Below the pieces are notes generated by a model, which saw nothing but the letters and a program-made list of their open reading frames with translations, was not told where the DNA came from and ran no database searches. A DNA stretch of 64,000 nt from positions 1 to 64,000 of the forward strand of contig WTGF01000059.1 of NCBI GenBank assembly GCA_011525385.1, written 5' to 3'. This DNA comes from Chloroflexota bacterium. GTDB taxonomy: Bacteria > Chloroflexota > Anaerolineae > Aggregatilineales > Phototrophicaceae. The position numbers and the translations under genes were made by a program. Positions 43,239-52,888 of this stretch are shown piece after piece. Numbering within the stretch: the first letter of the stretch is position 1; every line of letters begins with the position of its first letter.

Positions 43239-43598
43239 ATGTCTACCCTACCCACGACAGAACGAGTTGGCAGAGCATGGCGCGCTCATCGCGATGGCAA
43301 TAACTCCGAAGCGATCAGATTGTTTGAAGAAGTCATTGGCGCCAATCCCGAGAATGTTGACGCGCATTATGGCCTCGGTCTGGCGCACAAAGCGGATGGA
43401 AATAACAGCGCCTCAATTGCCGCTTTCCAAAAAGCCCTGAACTTCGCGCAGCAGGCGCTCCATGCCGTGCAAACTACGTCCCACATCGAGGGCCATCACG
43501 GCGCCAATGATCTGGATTCCAACGACGATGACCGATTTATGATGCTAACTCGAATGCTGAAGCAGCGTCTCGAGGACGTAGGAGGCGGCGGTTCCTAG
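43239..43598 (+). CDS. Small TPR protein
   Basis: 119 residues with two TPR-like helical pairs (RVGRAWRAHRDGNNSEAIRL, HYGLGLAHKADGNNSASIAA) and a polar C-terminus rich in His, Asp and Gly. No signal or membrane span. ATG 43239 has AGGAG five bases upstream, better than GTG 43224. It is 8 bases before the URO-D-like gene, so they are likely co-transcribed. Partner unknown. Confidence 0.82.
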   Translation: MSTLPTTERVGRAWRAHRDGNNSEAIRLFEEVIGANPENVDAHYGLGLAHKADGNNSASIAAFQKALNFAQQALHAVQTTSHIEGHHGANDLDSNDDDRFMMLTRMLKQRLEDVGGGGS

Positions 43599-43606
43599 AC
43601 CCTTCC

Positions 43607-44602
43607 ATGCACAAACGCGAGCGCCTCGAACGCGCGATCGCCGGGGAATCGGTTGATCGTCTGCCCGTGTCCTTATGGCGCCATTTTCCCGGCGACGATC
43701 AACGCTCGGCGGATTTGGCTCGCTCCATCGTAAGCTATCAGCAAGAATACGACTGGGACTTTGTTCGCGTGATGCCGTCGAACAATTTTCTGGTTGCGGA
43801 TTACGGCATCCAGGACGCCTGGCTCGGCGATCGACGAGGCAAGCGCGAAACGCAGAAGTTCATCATACAACGCTCCCTTGACTGGACGGCGATACGGCCA
43901 CTTTCCCCGGAGCGCGGCGCCCTGGCCCAACAGATCGAGTGCTTGTCCCTCGTAAATTCAGCAATTGAAGTCGATGGCATTCCGGTTTTGCAGACCATTT
44001 ACAGCCCGATGACCCAGGCGGCGCAAATCGCGGGATGCACACAACTGTTAAGAGACATGCGATTGCGCCCGGACAGACTACGGAGCGGGCTCAATGCCTT
44101 GACTGAAAGCACACTCCGCTTCCTGGAAGCGATACGAACAAATCCGTCGATTGCCGGCGTCTTCATGGTCTCGTGTTTGGCAAACTACGAGCTAATGTCC
44201 GCATTCGAATACAAAGCGACGGCGATGCCATTTAATCGTGCGATTATGGATTTCATCCAACCAGACTGGTGGCTCAATGCAGTGCAGGTTCAGGGTTCGT
44301 CCCCGATGTTTGACCTATTTGCCGGTTCTCCCGTGCAGTTTCTTAATTGGGATTTCTCGGATGACAAGAGCGAACTATTACAGATCAAGCTGGCATTTCC
44401 AGGCGCCGTCTGCGGTGGTTTGAGCGACTGGCAGCACTTGCACCAAGGCACGCCTGCCCTGCTTCAGTCTGCGATTAGGGACGTCTGGCATCACACGGAG
44501 GGACGACGCCTCATACTGGCCGGTAGCGGGGACGGCTTTGTGAGCGCGCCACTGTCAAACCTGCGCGCCGTCCGCGCTAGCGTGGAAAACCTGGCGATCT
44601 GA
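43607..44602 (+). CDS. Uroporphyrinogen decarboxylase-family protein
   Basis: 331 residues with the URO-D barrel (N-terminal RERLERAIAGESVDRLPVSLWRH, PSNNFLVADYGI). True HemE carries an FAGRPVWFMRQAGRY-like motif, which is absent, so it is more likely a URO-D-related methyltransferase or an unassigned homologue. The C-terminal end has FLNWDFSD and GRRLILAGSGDGF. The substrate is unknown. Its stop overlaps the rsmD start (TGATG), implying translational coupling. Confidence 0.85.
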   Translation: MHKRERLERAIAGESVDRLPVSLWRHFPGDDQRSADLARSIVSYQQEYDWDFVRVMPSNNFLVADYGIQDAWLGDRRGKRETQKFIIQRSLDWTAIRPLSPERGALAQQIECLSLVNSAIEVDGIPVLQTIYSPMTQAAQIAGCTQLLRDMRLRPDRLRSGLNALTESTLRFLEAIRTNPSIAGVFMVSCLANYELMSAFEYKATAMPFNRAIMDFIQPDWWLNAVQVQGSSPMFDLFAGSPVQFLNWDFSDDKSELLQIKLAFPGAVCGGLSDWQHLHQGTPALLQSAIRDVWHHTEGRRLILAGSGDGFVSAPLSNLRAVRASVENLAI

Positions 44603-45198
44603 TGTCTCTGCGCGTAATCGCTGGCAGCGCCCGCGGCGCTCGGCTAAAAGCCGTCCCCGGGGATACCACCCGCCCGATTATGGATCGGGTCAAAGAAGCC
44701 CTCTTCAGCATCATCGGCGACGACATTATGGGCGCGAGCATGCTTGACCTGTTCGCCGGCACGGGCAGCGTCGGCATTGAAGCGCTTAGTCGAGGCGCCG
44801 AGCAGGTCCATTTTGTCGACCGCCATCGTGCCGCGCTCCGGACCGTTCGCGAAAACCTCAAGCATACGCGGCTCGAGGCGCGCGCGGTCCTACGGCAACG
44901 CGACGCTTTTGACGTGATCAAGCAGCCGCCGGAAAGACGATTCGATTTCATTTACGTCGCGCCGCCGCAATACCTGGGCCATTGGTTGGCAATGCTGAAA
45001 GCCCTTGACAGAAACCCGTCTTGGCATCATCCGGAATCGGTTGTAACCGTACAGATTGATCCGCGTGAACTGGAAGATGATATTTGTTTGCGCTACTTAC
45101 TCGAATATGATCGGCGCGTCTATGGAAGGACGATGCTGCTGTTTTTTGAGTTCGTCGATGCATCGAAAAGAATCGAACGGAATCGAACAGCGCGCTGA
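44602..45198 (+). CDS. rsmD: RsmD-type 16S rRNA methyltransferase
   Basis: Methylates N2 of G966 (E. coli numbering) in 16S rRNA. 198 residues with the RsmD opening RVIAGSARGARLKAVPG, TRPIMDRVKEALFSIIG, the SAM loop LDLFAGTGSVGIEALSRGA, and RTVRENLKHTRL. The catalytic motif, normally D/N-P-P-Y/F, reads YVAPPQYLGHW (A-P-P-Q). The rest of the fold is intact. Function may be changed or the substitution lineage-specific. Last gene of the plus-strand unit; convergent with cca, 20 bases apart. Confidence 0.88.
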   Translation: MSLRVIAGSARGARLKAVPGDTTRPIMDRVKEALFSIIGDDIMGASMLDLFAGTGSVGIEALSRGAEQVHFVDRHRAALRTVRENLKHTRLEARAVLRQRDAFDVIKQPPERRFDFIYVAPPQYLGHWLAMLKALDRNPSWHHPESVVTVQIDPRELEDDICLRYLLEYDRRVYGRTMLLFFEFVDASKRIERNRTAR

Positions 45199-45218
45199 TT
45201 GATGAAGAAGATTCGAAC

Positions 45219-46682
45219 TTAGCTTGATTCGACGCGTCTGCGGAAAATGAACTCTCGCGCCTCTGAAACGCTACGCACTGTGCCGAGGACCTGCGCCTCG
45301 CGCAAGGCGCTCAAAAGCTGGCCTACCCTCGGTCCGCGTCTGATGCCAAGCGTTTTCATGATATCATCGCCATCCAGCAGGGGCGGAGGACTGACGACGT
45401 CATCATATTGGTTGAACCAGGTATCCAGCAACTCAGTTGCGATATCGACAAAAGCAAGCCAATCCGCTTGCCCCATCTCCGCGCCTTGCCCCCCTAAATA
45501 TACTGCCGCCGCGAGGAAAATAGCGTCAATCCCCGTTGCGCCTAACCCAAACCAGAAGCGATGACGGGCCAAAGGCGACCACTCTGATTCGTCAAGTATC
45601 ACGCGATATTTGGATATGGCCAGCGACAGATGACGGCCCTCTTCCAGCGTTAGGCGCAGAGACCCAGAAACAGCTTTTGCCGACAGGGATAATCGCTCTC
45701 CATCTCTTGAAGAATCCAGCTCGCCCAGGTTGCTCAAGAGCGCGGCCAGAACTAACAATTCTTTATGTCGTCTCCCGTTGCCATAGCTACGGCTCAAGTG
45801 CCCCTGCAGTTGTCCGCGAAAGCGATCCATTTGAATGACAAGCATACCGAGATCAAAGGCGGCCGCGCTGTTGTCTGTACGCCTTTCGCTAACAGCGGTC
45901 AAGATGGCGCACATGCGCTCGGTTATTCGCAGGCTACGAGACCGGGCATCCAACTGCTGTGGCGATTTCCCTGTTGCCCCCTTCAAGCCAAACTGATCCG
46001 GGAAAATGCGCTGGAGTATCCCCAGGTGTTGCAAGACGCGGAGCCCGCGCGCCGCGTTGTCCAGAGCCAATAATTTGAAAATCTCGTCACGTATTCTTTC
46101 GGGCGAAATCTGACTAAGACCGGGGGCAAACCGTCGAACATCGGACAAGGTTGCCGGGTGAATTTTCAAACCAAACTGCGTGCTTTGTCGCACGGCGCGC
46201 AGGGCGCGGACGGGATCTTCCTCGATCGCACTTGGCGAGCAGCGTCGTAACACGCGTTCGCGCAGGTCGCGCTCGCCATCAAGCATATCTATCAAACATG
46301 ACAGGTCGCCGAGCAGGTCAGCGGCCAAGGTATTCACAGTGAAGTCGCGCTTAATGAGATCGTCGTAGAGGGTCGCGCCGCGAAATCGAGCGAAATCGAG
46401 CAAAATCGCTCCCGACTCGCGCTTGACGAAGACGCGCGCAACGCCGCGTTCGCGATCCATGATATAAATGTCGGCATCCAGCCAGTTGGCAACATTCTTG
46501 GCGATCCCTATCGCATCCCCGTCTACCGCGATATCGACGTCGGTGATTTCCGCACGCTTGTAAGCGTCGCGCACCGCGCCCCCCACGACGTACAGCGGGG
46601 TTGCGACTCCCTTGTCGCGAAGCAAGCGCTGCAGATCGTATACAAATTCACTCCATTCCAGGAGGGGGCCAGCGTCACTCAT
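45219..46682 (-). CDS. cca: tRNA nucleotidyltransferase / poly(A) polymerase family protein (CCA-adding)
   Basis: Class II nucleotidyltransferase that adds or repairs the CCA end of tRNA. 487 residues. Visible: GGAVRDAYKRAEITDVDIAVDGDA (G-G-x-V-R-D and D-x-D catalytic pair), LIKRDFTVNTLAADLLG (R-D-F-T-x-N), ERVLRRCSPSAIEEDPVRALRAVR (E-D-x-x-R), and a helical C-terminus. A poly(A) polymerase role cannot be excluded by sequence. The tRNA-His in this window lacks an encoded CCA, so such an enzyme is needed. Overlaps hpt by 8 bases, last gene of the arg-car unit. Confidence 0.87.
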   Translation of the reverse strand: MSDAGPLLEWSEFVYDLQRLLRDKGVATPLYVVGGAVRDAYKRAEITDVDIAVDGDAIGIAKNVANWLDADIYIMDRERGVARVFVKRESGAILLDFARFRGATLYDDLIKRDFTVNTLAADLLGDLSCLIDMLDGERDLRERVLRRCSPSAIEEDPVRALRAVRQSTQFGLKIHPATLSDVRRFAPGLSQISPERIRDEIFKLLALDNAARGLRVLQHLGILQRIFPDQFGLKGATGKSPQQLDARSRSLRITERMCAILTAVSERRTDNSAAAFDLGMLVIQMDRFRGQLQGHLSRSYGNGRRHKELLVLAALLSNLGELDSSRDGERLSLSAKAVSGSLRLTLEEGRHLSLAISKYRVILDESEWSPLARHRFWFGLGATGIDAIFLAAAVYLGGQGAEMGQADWLAFVDIATELLDTWFNQYDDVVSPPPLLDGDDIMKTLGIRRGPRVGQLLSALREAQVLGTVRSVSEAREFIFRRRVESS

Positions 46683-47241
46683 CTAGCAAGGCGTCCTGCC
46701 GCGCCACTCCGACAAAGGGAAGGTTGCGGAATCGTTCATCCAGATCGAGCCCATAGCCAAATACGAACTTGTTTTCGATATCGAAACCGACATAATCGAC
46801 GTCAATCTCGATTTCGCGGCGCGACTGCTTGTTGAGCAAGGCGCAGAGCTTTAGGCTGGCTGGTTCGCGGCTCTTGAGGGTCTTTATGACGAAACTCAGG
46901 GTATGCCCGCTATCAATGATGTCCTCGACAACAAGGACGTGTTTGCCCCGGACATCGGTTTGCAGGTCCATATCGATGCGCACGGATCCGGCGGATTTTC
47001 GGGCGCCAAGCCCGTAGCTGCTGGCGGCCATGAAATCTATCATATGCGGTACCTGGATATGGCGCGAAAGATCCGTCAGGAACATGATGCCGCCCTTCAG
47101 AATGCACAAGAGAAGCAGATCTTCGCAATCGGCGTAATCCCGGTTGAGTGTCTTGCCAAGTTCGGCGATTCGCGCTTGCAGGCGGTCCTCGTCAATAAGA
47201 ATCTCTTCAAGATATCTTTTGTATGCGGGCGCCATTGGCAT
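46675..47241 (-). CDS. hpt: Hypoxanthine phosphoribosyltransferase
   Basis: Salvages hypoxanthine (and often guanine) to the nucleotide with PRPP. 188 residues. PRPP motif VLVVEDIIDSGHTL, N-terminal PPi-loop LLLLCILKGGIMFL, and base-binding DYVGFDIENKFVFGYGLDLD are clear. It starts 9 bases downstream of carB. Two in-frame ATGs (47241, 47235) are both near the RBS. A purine-salvage gene downstream of carbamoyl-phosphate synthesis is a plausible nucleotide-linked arrangement. Confidence 0.95.
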   Translation of the reverse strand: MPMAPAYKRYLEEILIDEDRLQARIAELGKTLNRDYADCEDLLLLCILKGGIMFLTDLSRHIQVPHMIDFMAASSYGLGARKSAGSVRIDMDLQTDVRGKHVLVVEDIIDSGHTLSFVIKTLKSREPASLKLCALLNKQSRREIEIDVDYVGFDIENKFVFGYGLDLDERFRNLPFVGVARQDALLDE

Positions 47242-47250
47242 TTCGTCCTC

Positions 47251-50200
47251 TCAACTCTCGATTGTCAGGCCGGTTGCTTGGTAATGCGACTGCAAACTGC
47301 GAACGCTGAGCGGGCTTTCGCGCAGTCGCCGAATACCCTGCACCGAAGCCGCCGCCGCGCTCATGGTCGTGATAATCGGTACACCCAAAGCGTAAGCCTG
47401 GCTGCGGATGCGAATGCCGTCTTCGTGCGCCTGGCCGCCCCGGGGGGTGTTAATCACCAAATCAACCCCGCCCTCTCGCATCAGGTCCAAGACGTTCGGC
47501 GCGCCTTGCGACAGTTTCTTCACAGGATTGACGTCGATTCCCAGGCTGTTCAGCCACCTAGCAGTGCCATCCGTCGCAAGCAGTCGAAAGCCGAATTGAA
47601 CCAAGTCTCTGGCAATCTTGGCGACAACCGCCTTGTCAAAGTCATTGACGCTGATGAACACGGCGCCGTCCACCGGCAAGGGCGTGCCCGCAGCCGCTTG
47701 CGCCTTGACATAGGCGTGACCGAAGGACGATGCGTGACCCATGACCTCGCCCGTCGAGCGCATCTCTGGTCCCAGACGCGCATCGACCCCCGGGAACTTC
47801 TGAAAGGGAAACACCGCTTCCTTAACAAAAAAGCCGTCGATAGCGGGTTCGGTAACGAATCCAATCTCTTGAAGCGTCTTGCCCGCGGCGATTTGCGCGG
47901 CGTAGCGGGCCAGCGGATGTCCAATAGCCTTGCTGATAAAGGGCACGGTCCGACTGGAGCGCGGATTCACTTCCAGCACGTATACTTCATCATCCTTGAC
48001 CGCAAACTGTATGTTAAACAGACCCTTGATGCCTAGAGCCACCCCAATGCGCTGAGTATAGTCTCTGATCACATCCAGATGAAAATAACTGATTTTGTAG
48101 GGCGGCACAACGCAAGCGGAATCGCCGCTGTGTACACCCGCCTGTTCGATATGCTGCATGATGCCGCCAATTGTAACTTCCCTGCCATCCGCTAGAGCGT
48201 CCACATCGACTTCGTAGGCATCGTCCAAGAACTGGTCGATCAACACCGGATGGTCGCCCCAAGTCACGTTATTGTCCAGCCAAGCTAGCAGTTGACACTC
48301 GTCAAAGACAATCGCCATGCCACGCCCGCCCAGCACATAACTGGGGCGTACCAGCACCGGATAACCAATGCGACCAGCAGCCAGCGCGGCATCATTTCTC
48401 GTACCAATCGTGGCGCCCGCAGGTTGCATGATATTAAGTTCGCCCATGAGAGCATTGAAGCGTTCTCTATCTTCTGCAAGGTCAATCGTATCGACCGACG
48501 TGCCCCAAATTGGCGCGCCCATCCGCTGCAGATCACGGGCAATATTGAGGGGACTTTGCCCGCCAAACTGCACCAGTATGCCATCCGGCCTTTCGCGGTC
48601 GCAGATGTTCATGACGTCTTCCGCGGTCAGCGGCTCGAAATATAAGCGATCGGCTGTGTCGTAGTCGGTGCTGACCGTCTCCGGATTGCAATTCACCATA
48701 ATCGTCTCGAAGCCCATCTCCCGCAATGCGAAGCAAGCGTGAACGCAACAGTAATCGAATTCGATGCCTTGTCCAATACGATTGGGGCCGCCACCGAGAA
48801 TCATCACTTTTCGGGTCGAGACGGGGTCCGCTTCGTCGTCCATTTCATAAGTCGAATAAAGATAAGGTGTGTGCGCCTCGAATTCTGCGGCACAGGTATC
48901 GACGCGGTAGAAATTGGCGCAGACGCCCAGCGACTTGCGATGATGTCGAACGGCAAACTCTTCTTCACCTAACAATCCAGCGATATAGGCGTCGCTGAAT
49001 CCATAGCGTTTCAGCTTATACAAGTCGCGGTAATCCAGATCGGAAAGGCGCAGTCCTTTGTCCAATAGCGTATTGTGGATCGCCATTAACTCGCTCATTT
49101 GCTGGACAAACCAGGGATCGAACCGCGTCTGCCGGACGATTTCATCAATTTGGACGTTTTCGCCAATTACCGTCGCCACCTGGAACAAGCGCTGAGCCGT
49201 CGGTACGCTGAGCGCTTCCGGCGACAAATGCTCCCGCGCCCCGCTGCCAAAGCCGTCAATACCGATGTCCAGCGAGCGGACCGCTTTCTGCAGCGCTTCG
49301 GGAAAAGTCCTGCCAATCGCCATCACCTCGCCCACGGCTTTCATCTGTGGTCCCAATACTGGATCCGCGCCCGCAAACTTCTTGAAATCCCAACGTGGAA
49401 TCTTGACCACGACATAATCCAGAGACGGCTCGAAGCTGGCAGGCGTCTGTTGGGTGATGTCGTTAGCGATCTCGTCTAACGTATATCCTACCGCAAGCAG
49501 AGCAGCGATCTTGGCGATCGGGAAGCCGGTGGCTTTACTAGCCAGCGCCGACGAACGGGATACGCGCGGATTCATCTCGATGACATAGACTTCGCCGTCA
49601 TCCGGGTTAATGGCAAATTGCACGTTCGCGCCGCCGGTCGTGATGCCTACACGGTCAAATATCATCCGAGACATATTGCGCAATCGCTGCAATTCCTTGT
49701 CTGTAAGCGTCTGCGCCGGGGCGATAGTAATGCTGTCACCGGTATGCACACCCATCGGGTCGAGGTTCTCGATCGAACAAACGACGACGAAGTTTCCCTT
49801 CGCGTCCCGCATCAGCTCGAGCTCGTATTCTTTCCAGCCAAGCAGGCTCTTGTCCACGAGCACCTGTCCGACCGGGCTCTGACGAATGCCATTTGCCGCC
49901 ACCTCTCGCAGTTCGTCCTCGCCATAAGCCACACCACCCCCGGCGCCGCCCATCGTGAACGACGGGCGGATCAGAATCGGATAGCCTATATGAGCGGCAA
50001 ATGACAAGGCCTCCTCGACATTGCCAACCACTTTGCTATCCGGTACGCGCAAGCCGATCTCAGTCATTGTCTCATTGAAAAGTTGCCGGTCCTCCGCGAG
50101 TTGAATGCTAGCCAGGGTTGCGCCTATCAACTCCACATCAAATTGTTCCAGCAAGCCCGCCTCTTGCAGTTCCACTGCAAGATTAAGCGCAGTCTGTCCA

Positions 50201-50472
50201 CCAACTGTGGGGAGCAAGGCGTCCGGCCTTTCTTTGGCTATGATCTTTTCGCAGATGTATGTGGTGAGCGGTTCGATATACGTTGCGTCGGCAAATTCGG
50301 GATCGGTCATGATCGTCGCCGGGTTGGAGTTAACCAGGACAACACGATATCCTTTTTGCTTCAACGCTTTGCAAGCCTGTACGCCGCTATAATCAAATTC
50401 ACAGGCTTGTCCAATGACTATCGGTCCGGAACCGATGATCATGATTGTCTTGATATCTGACCGTTTGGGCAT
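47251..50472 (-). CDS. carB: Carbamoyl-phosphate synthase large subunit
   Basis: Makes carbamoyl phosphate for arginine and pyrimidines, with CarA. 1073 residues, full length. Two ATP-grasp halves (about 1-540 and 541-930) with [11 protein letters not shown] and [10 protein letters not shown], and [18 protein letters not shown] and [16 protein letters not shown]-terminal regulatory MGS-like domain (about 930-1073). The oligomerisation domain lies between. ATG 50472 is 47 bases after carA. Co-transcription with arginine genes suggests that carbamoyl phosphate here serves arginine. Confidence 0.97.
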   Translation of the reverse strand: MPKRSDIKTIMIIGSGPIVIGQACEFDYSGVQACKALKQKGYRVVLVNSNPATIMTDPEFADATYIEPLTTYICEKIIAKERPDALLPTVGGQTALNLAVELQEAGLLEQFDVELIGATLASIQLAEDRQLFNETMTEIGLRVPDSKVVGNVEEALSFAAHIGYPILIRPSFTMGGAGGGVAYGEDELREVAANGIRQSPVGQVLVDKSLLGWKEYELELMRDAKGNFVVVCSIENLDPMGVHTGDSITIAPAQTLTDKELQRLRNMSRMIFDRVGITTGGANVQFAINPDDGEVYVIEMNPRVSRSSALASKATGFPIAKIAALLAVGYTLDEIANDITQQTPASFEPSLDYVVVKIPRWDFKKFAGADPVLGPQMKAVGEVMAIGRTFPEALQKAVRSLDIGIDGFGSGAREHLSPEALSVPTAQRLFQVATVIGENVQIDEIVRQTRFDPWFVQQMSELMAIHNTLLDKGLRLSDLDYRDLYKLKRYGFSDAYIAGLLGEEEFAVRHHRKSLGVCANFYRVDTCAAEFEAHTPYLYSTYEMDDEADPVSTRKVMILGGGPNRIGQGIEFDYCCVHACFALREMGFETIMVNCNPETVSTDYDTADRLYFEPLTAEDVMNICDRERPDGILVQFGGQSPLNIARDLQRMGAPIWGTSVDTIDLAEDRERFNALMGELNIMQPAGATIGTRNDAALAAGRIGYPVLVRPSYVLGGRGMAIVFDECQLLAWLDNNVTWGDHPVLIDQFLDDAYEVDVDALADGREVTIGGIMQHIEQAGVHSGDSACVVPPYKISYFHLDVIRDYTQRIGVALGIKGLFNIQFAVKDDEVYVLEVNPRSSRTVPFISKAIGHPLARYAAQIAAGKTLQEIGFVTEPAIDGFFVKEAVFPFQKFPGVDARLGPEMRSTGEVMGHASSFGHAYVKAQAAAGTPLPVDGAVFISVNDFDKAVVAKIARDLVQFGFRLLATDGTARWLNSLGIDVNPVKKLSQGAPNVLDLMREGGVDLVINTPRGGQAHEDGIRIRSQAYALGVPIITTMSAAAASVQGIRRLRESPLSVRSLQSHYQATGLTIES

Positions 50473-50519
50473 TGATTTATTCCATGTCTGGGAGAACTGC
50501 TAAACGCGACTAAGAGCAA

Positions 50520-51641
50520 CTAAACCGGGTCTTGAACCGCCGCTACGTATTCATCAAACAGGTACATCGAGTCGTGTGGACCGGGCGAAGCCTCGGGATG
50601 GTATTGAACGCTAAAAGTCTTGAACGCTTCGTGGCGCAATCCGGCAACCGTATTGTCGTTCAAGTTGATATGCGTCACTTCGCCACCACCCAGGTCGCTT
50701 TCCGCTGAAACTGCGAATCCATGATTGTGCGTCGCTATCTCTACTTCGTCGTTGTGCAGATTCTTCACCGGTTGATTGCCCCCACGGTGTCCGAAGCGCA
50801 TTTTTTCGGTTTTCCCTCCCAGCGCCAGCGCAAGTATCTGGTGGCCGAGGCAAATGCCGAAAATCGGCAGCTCTCCCAGGAGCGATCTCACGTTCTCGAT
50901 GGCGTAATCCACCGCTGCGGGATCGCCCGGACCGTTGCTGAGGAATATGCCCGATGGCCGCAGGGCGCGCACATCACATGGAGAAGTCTGCGCTGGAACA
51001 ACTTTGACGCGCAAGCCGCGATCCGTCATCATACGCAGGATATTGTGTTTGATGCCAAAGTCGTACGCCACAATCAGCGGACGCTCGCGAGCCGGGGTTG
51101 AGCCGCCATACCACTGAGGATCGCTGCCCTCGCGCCACTCGTATGCCTTTGAAACTGTGACAGCGTCGACCAAATTGGCGCCGGACATGTCGAGCGAAGC
51201 GCGCGCGATCGTCGTTAACCTGTCCGTATCCAGCGCCGCGTCGCCATGGGCCACCGCTGCCCGCATCACGCCCTTTTCTCGGATATGCCGCACAAGCGCG
51301 CGGGTAGCAACCCCGGAAACGCCGATGATGGCATTGTCACGCAGATATGTCGCCAGGTCGCCGCGATTGCGCCAATTGCTAACGATCGGGCTAAGCGAAC
51401 GCACCACGAAGCCTGACACCCAAACTTTGTTCGATTCCGGATCTTCAAGATTGACGCCGGTATTACCGACATGAGGCACGGTCATTGCGACAATCTGCCG
51501 ATAATATGAGGGATCGGTCAGGATCTCTTGATAACCCGTCATCGACGTGTTGAATACGATTTCTCCGGTTTGGACGCCTTCAGCGCCAAAGCCTTCGCCC
51601 GGGAATACCCTTCCGTCTTCCAATACCAGTGCAGCGAGCAT
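50520..51641 (-). CDS. carA: Carbamoyl-phosphate synthase small (glutaminase) subunit
   Basis: Glutaminase subunit that feeds ammonia to CarB. 373 residues from ATG 51641; the open frame starts 7 codons earlier without an RBS. N-terminal FNTSMTGYQEILTDPSY domain, then a class I amidotransferase domain with the catalytic Cys in FGICLGHQILALALGG and the His/Glu pair in VQYHPEASPGPHD. The gap to argJ is 17 bases. Confidence 0.96.
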   Translation of the reverse strand: MLAALVLEDGRVFPGEGFGAEGVQTGEIVFNTSMTGYQEILTDPSYYRQIVAMTVPHVGNTGVNLEDPESNKVWVSGFVVRSLSPIVSNWRNRGDLATYLRDNAIIGVSGVATRALVRHIREKGVMRAAVAHGDAALDTDRLTTIARASLDMSGANLVDAVTVSKAYEWREGSDPQWYGGSTPARERPLIVAYDFGIKHNILRMMTDRGLRVKVVPAQTSPCDVRALRPSGIFLSNGPGDPAAVDYAIENVRSLLGELPIFGICLGHQILALALGGKTEKMRFGHRGGNQPVKNLHNDEVEIATHNHGFAVSAESDLGGGEVTHINLNDNTVAGLRHEAFKTFSVQYHPEASPGPHDSMYLFDEYVAAVQDPV

Positions 51642-51658
51642 TTTGACTCTCAACAGTA

Positions 51659-52888
51659 TCAAGAACGATAGTCGCCATTGATCGTGATGTAGTCGTGACT
51701 GATATCACAGGTCCAAATGATCGCGTCAGCCGCGCCCAGGCCACAATCCAGGGTGAAATAGATCGACGGTTCGGCCATGATAGCGGCGGCATCGTCTTCA
51801 AGATAGTCGGTTGGCATCCCCTGGCTGAAGATGAGCAAGTTTCTGTCCGCCGCGGGAACCGACTCGCCAGCCGCGACAAACAACGATGAACTGTCGGGAT
51901 CAAAAGCGGCTTCGGCGCGGCCTGCTGCCGCCATGATTCGTCCCCAATTGGCGTCGTTGCCATAAAAGGCGGACTTGGTCAGAACCGAGGCGCCAATCGT
52001 CTGTCCGATGCGCTCGGCTGCCGCGACCGACTCGGCGTTGCGTATGTCGAGCGTGACGAATTTCGTCACGCCCTCGCCATCGCGAACTACCTCTTGCGCC
52101 AGATACTCGGCCAGCGCATTCAACGCGGCTTGGAAAACCTCGACATCTGCTTCGTCCGAGACGTCGACGCCGCTGGCGCCATTGCACATCAGAACGACCA
52201 TGTCATTGGTGCTGGTATCGCCGTCGACGACGATGCGGTTATAGCTTTGCCGAGTTGCCGCGGAAAGCGCCGCCTGCGCCAATGGCAGTTCAAGTCCGGC
52301 GTCGGTCACGATGACGCTCAGCATGGTCGCCATATTGGGCGCGATCATACCCGCGCCTTTGACGATGCCCGCCAAGGTAACTGGTCCCTTGCTCGTCTGG
52401 ACAGTGACGGAGCCAAGTTTGGGTCGCGTGTCCGTTGTCATGATGCCGGCGGCGGCGGCTGACCAGTCGTTTTCCGGGTTCTCGCCCGCAAGCGCCACGC
52501 CGCGCGCTATCTTGTCCATCGGCAAATGGGTGCCGATGACGCCTGTAGACATCACCATGACCTGGTCGCTATTAATCGCTAAGCACTCGGCAACCAAGTC
52601 CGAGGTTGCGCGCGCGTTTTCCAGACCCAGGGCTCCGGTACAGGCATTTGCGCTAACCGTATTGATGGCAACAGCGCGGATGCCCGAGGCGTTGGCTCGC
52701 AAACGTTCCATGTTCAAAAGCACGGGCGCGGCCTTGACCTTGTTGCGGGTGAAGACCCCGGCGGTCACACAATCGGTCTCGCTGCTGATCAGCGTAAAAT
52801 CCAGCGCGCCGTCCTTTTTCAAGCCCGCATGAACGCCGGCGGCACGGAATCCAGTTACAGCGCGAATGTCGGGACTAATCTTGATCAT
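51659..52888 (-). CDS. argJ: Bifunctional ornithine acetyltransferase / N-acetylglutamate synthase
   Basis: Transfers acetyl from acetylornithine to glutamate, recycling acetyl in the arginine pathway. 409 residues. The self-cleavage site is in KGAGMIAPNMATMLSV, with the nucleophile Thr of M-A-T-M-L. The family opening GFRAAGVHAGLKKDG and STGVIGTHLPMDKI are present. ATG 52888 has GGAGGA five bases upstream and overlaps the argD end by 14 bases. Its presence means a recycling (cyclic) pathway. Confidence 0.96.
   Translation of the reverse strand: MIKISPDIRAVTGFRAAGVHAGLKKDGALDFTLISSETDCVTAGVFTRNKVKAAPVLLNMERLRANASGIRAVAINTVSANACTGALGLENARATSDLVAECLAINSDQVMVMSTGVIGTHLPMDKIARGVALAGENPENDWSAAAAGIMTTDTRPKLGSVTVQTSKGPVTLAGIVKGAGMIAPNMATMLSVIVTDAGLELPLAQAALSAATRQSYNRIVVDGDTSTNDMVVLMCNGASGVDVSDEADVEVFQAALNALAEYLAQEVVRDGEGVTKFVTLDIRNAESVAAAERIGQTIGASVLTKSAFYGNDANWGRIMAAAGRAEAAFDPDSSSLFVAAGESVPAADRNLLIFSQGMPTDYLEDDAAAIMAEPSIYFTLDCGLGAADAIIWTCDISHDYITINGDYRS

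Noticed and set aside
46903-48036. 377-residue plus-strand frame across hpt and carB
   Set aside because: Antisense of two firm genes, with no RBS and no family motif.
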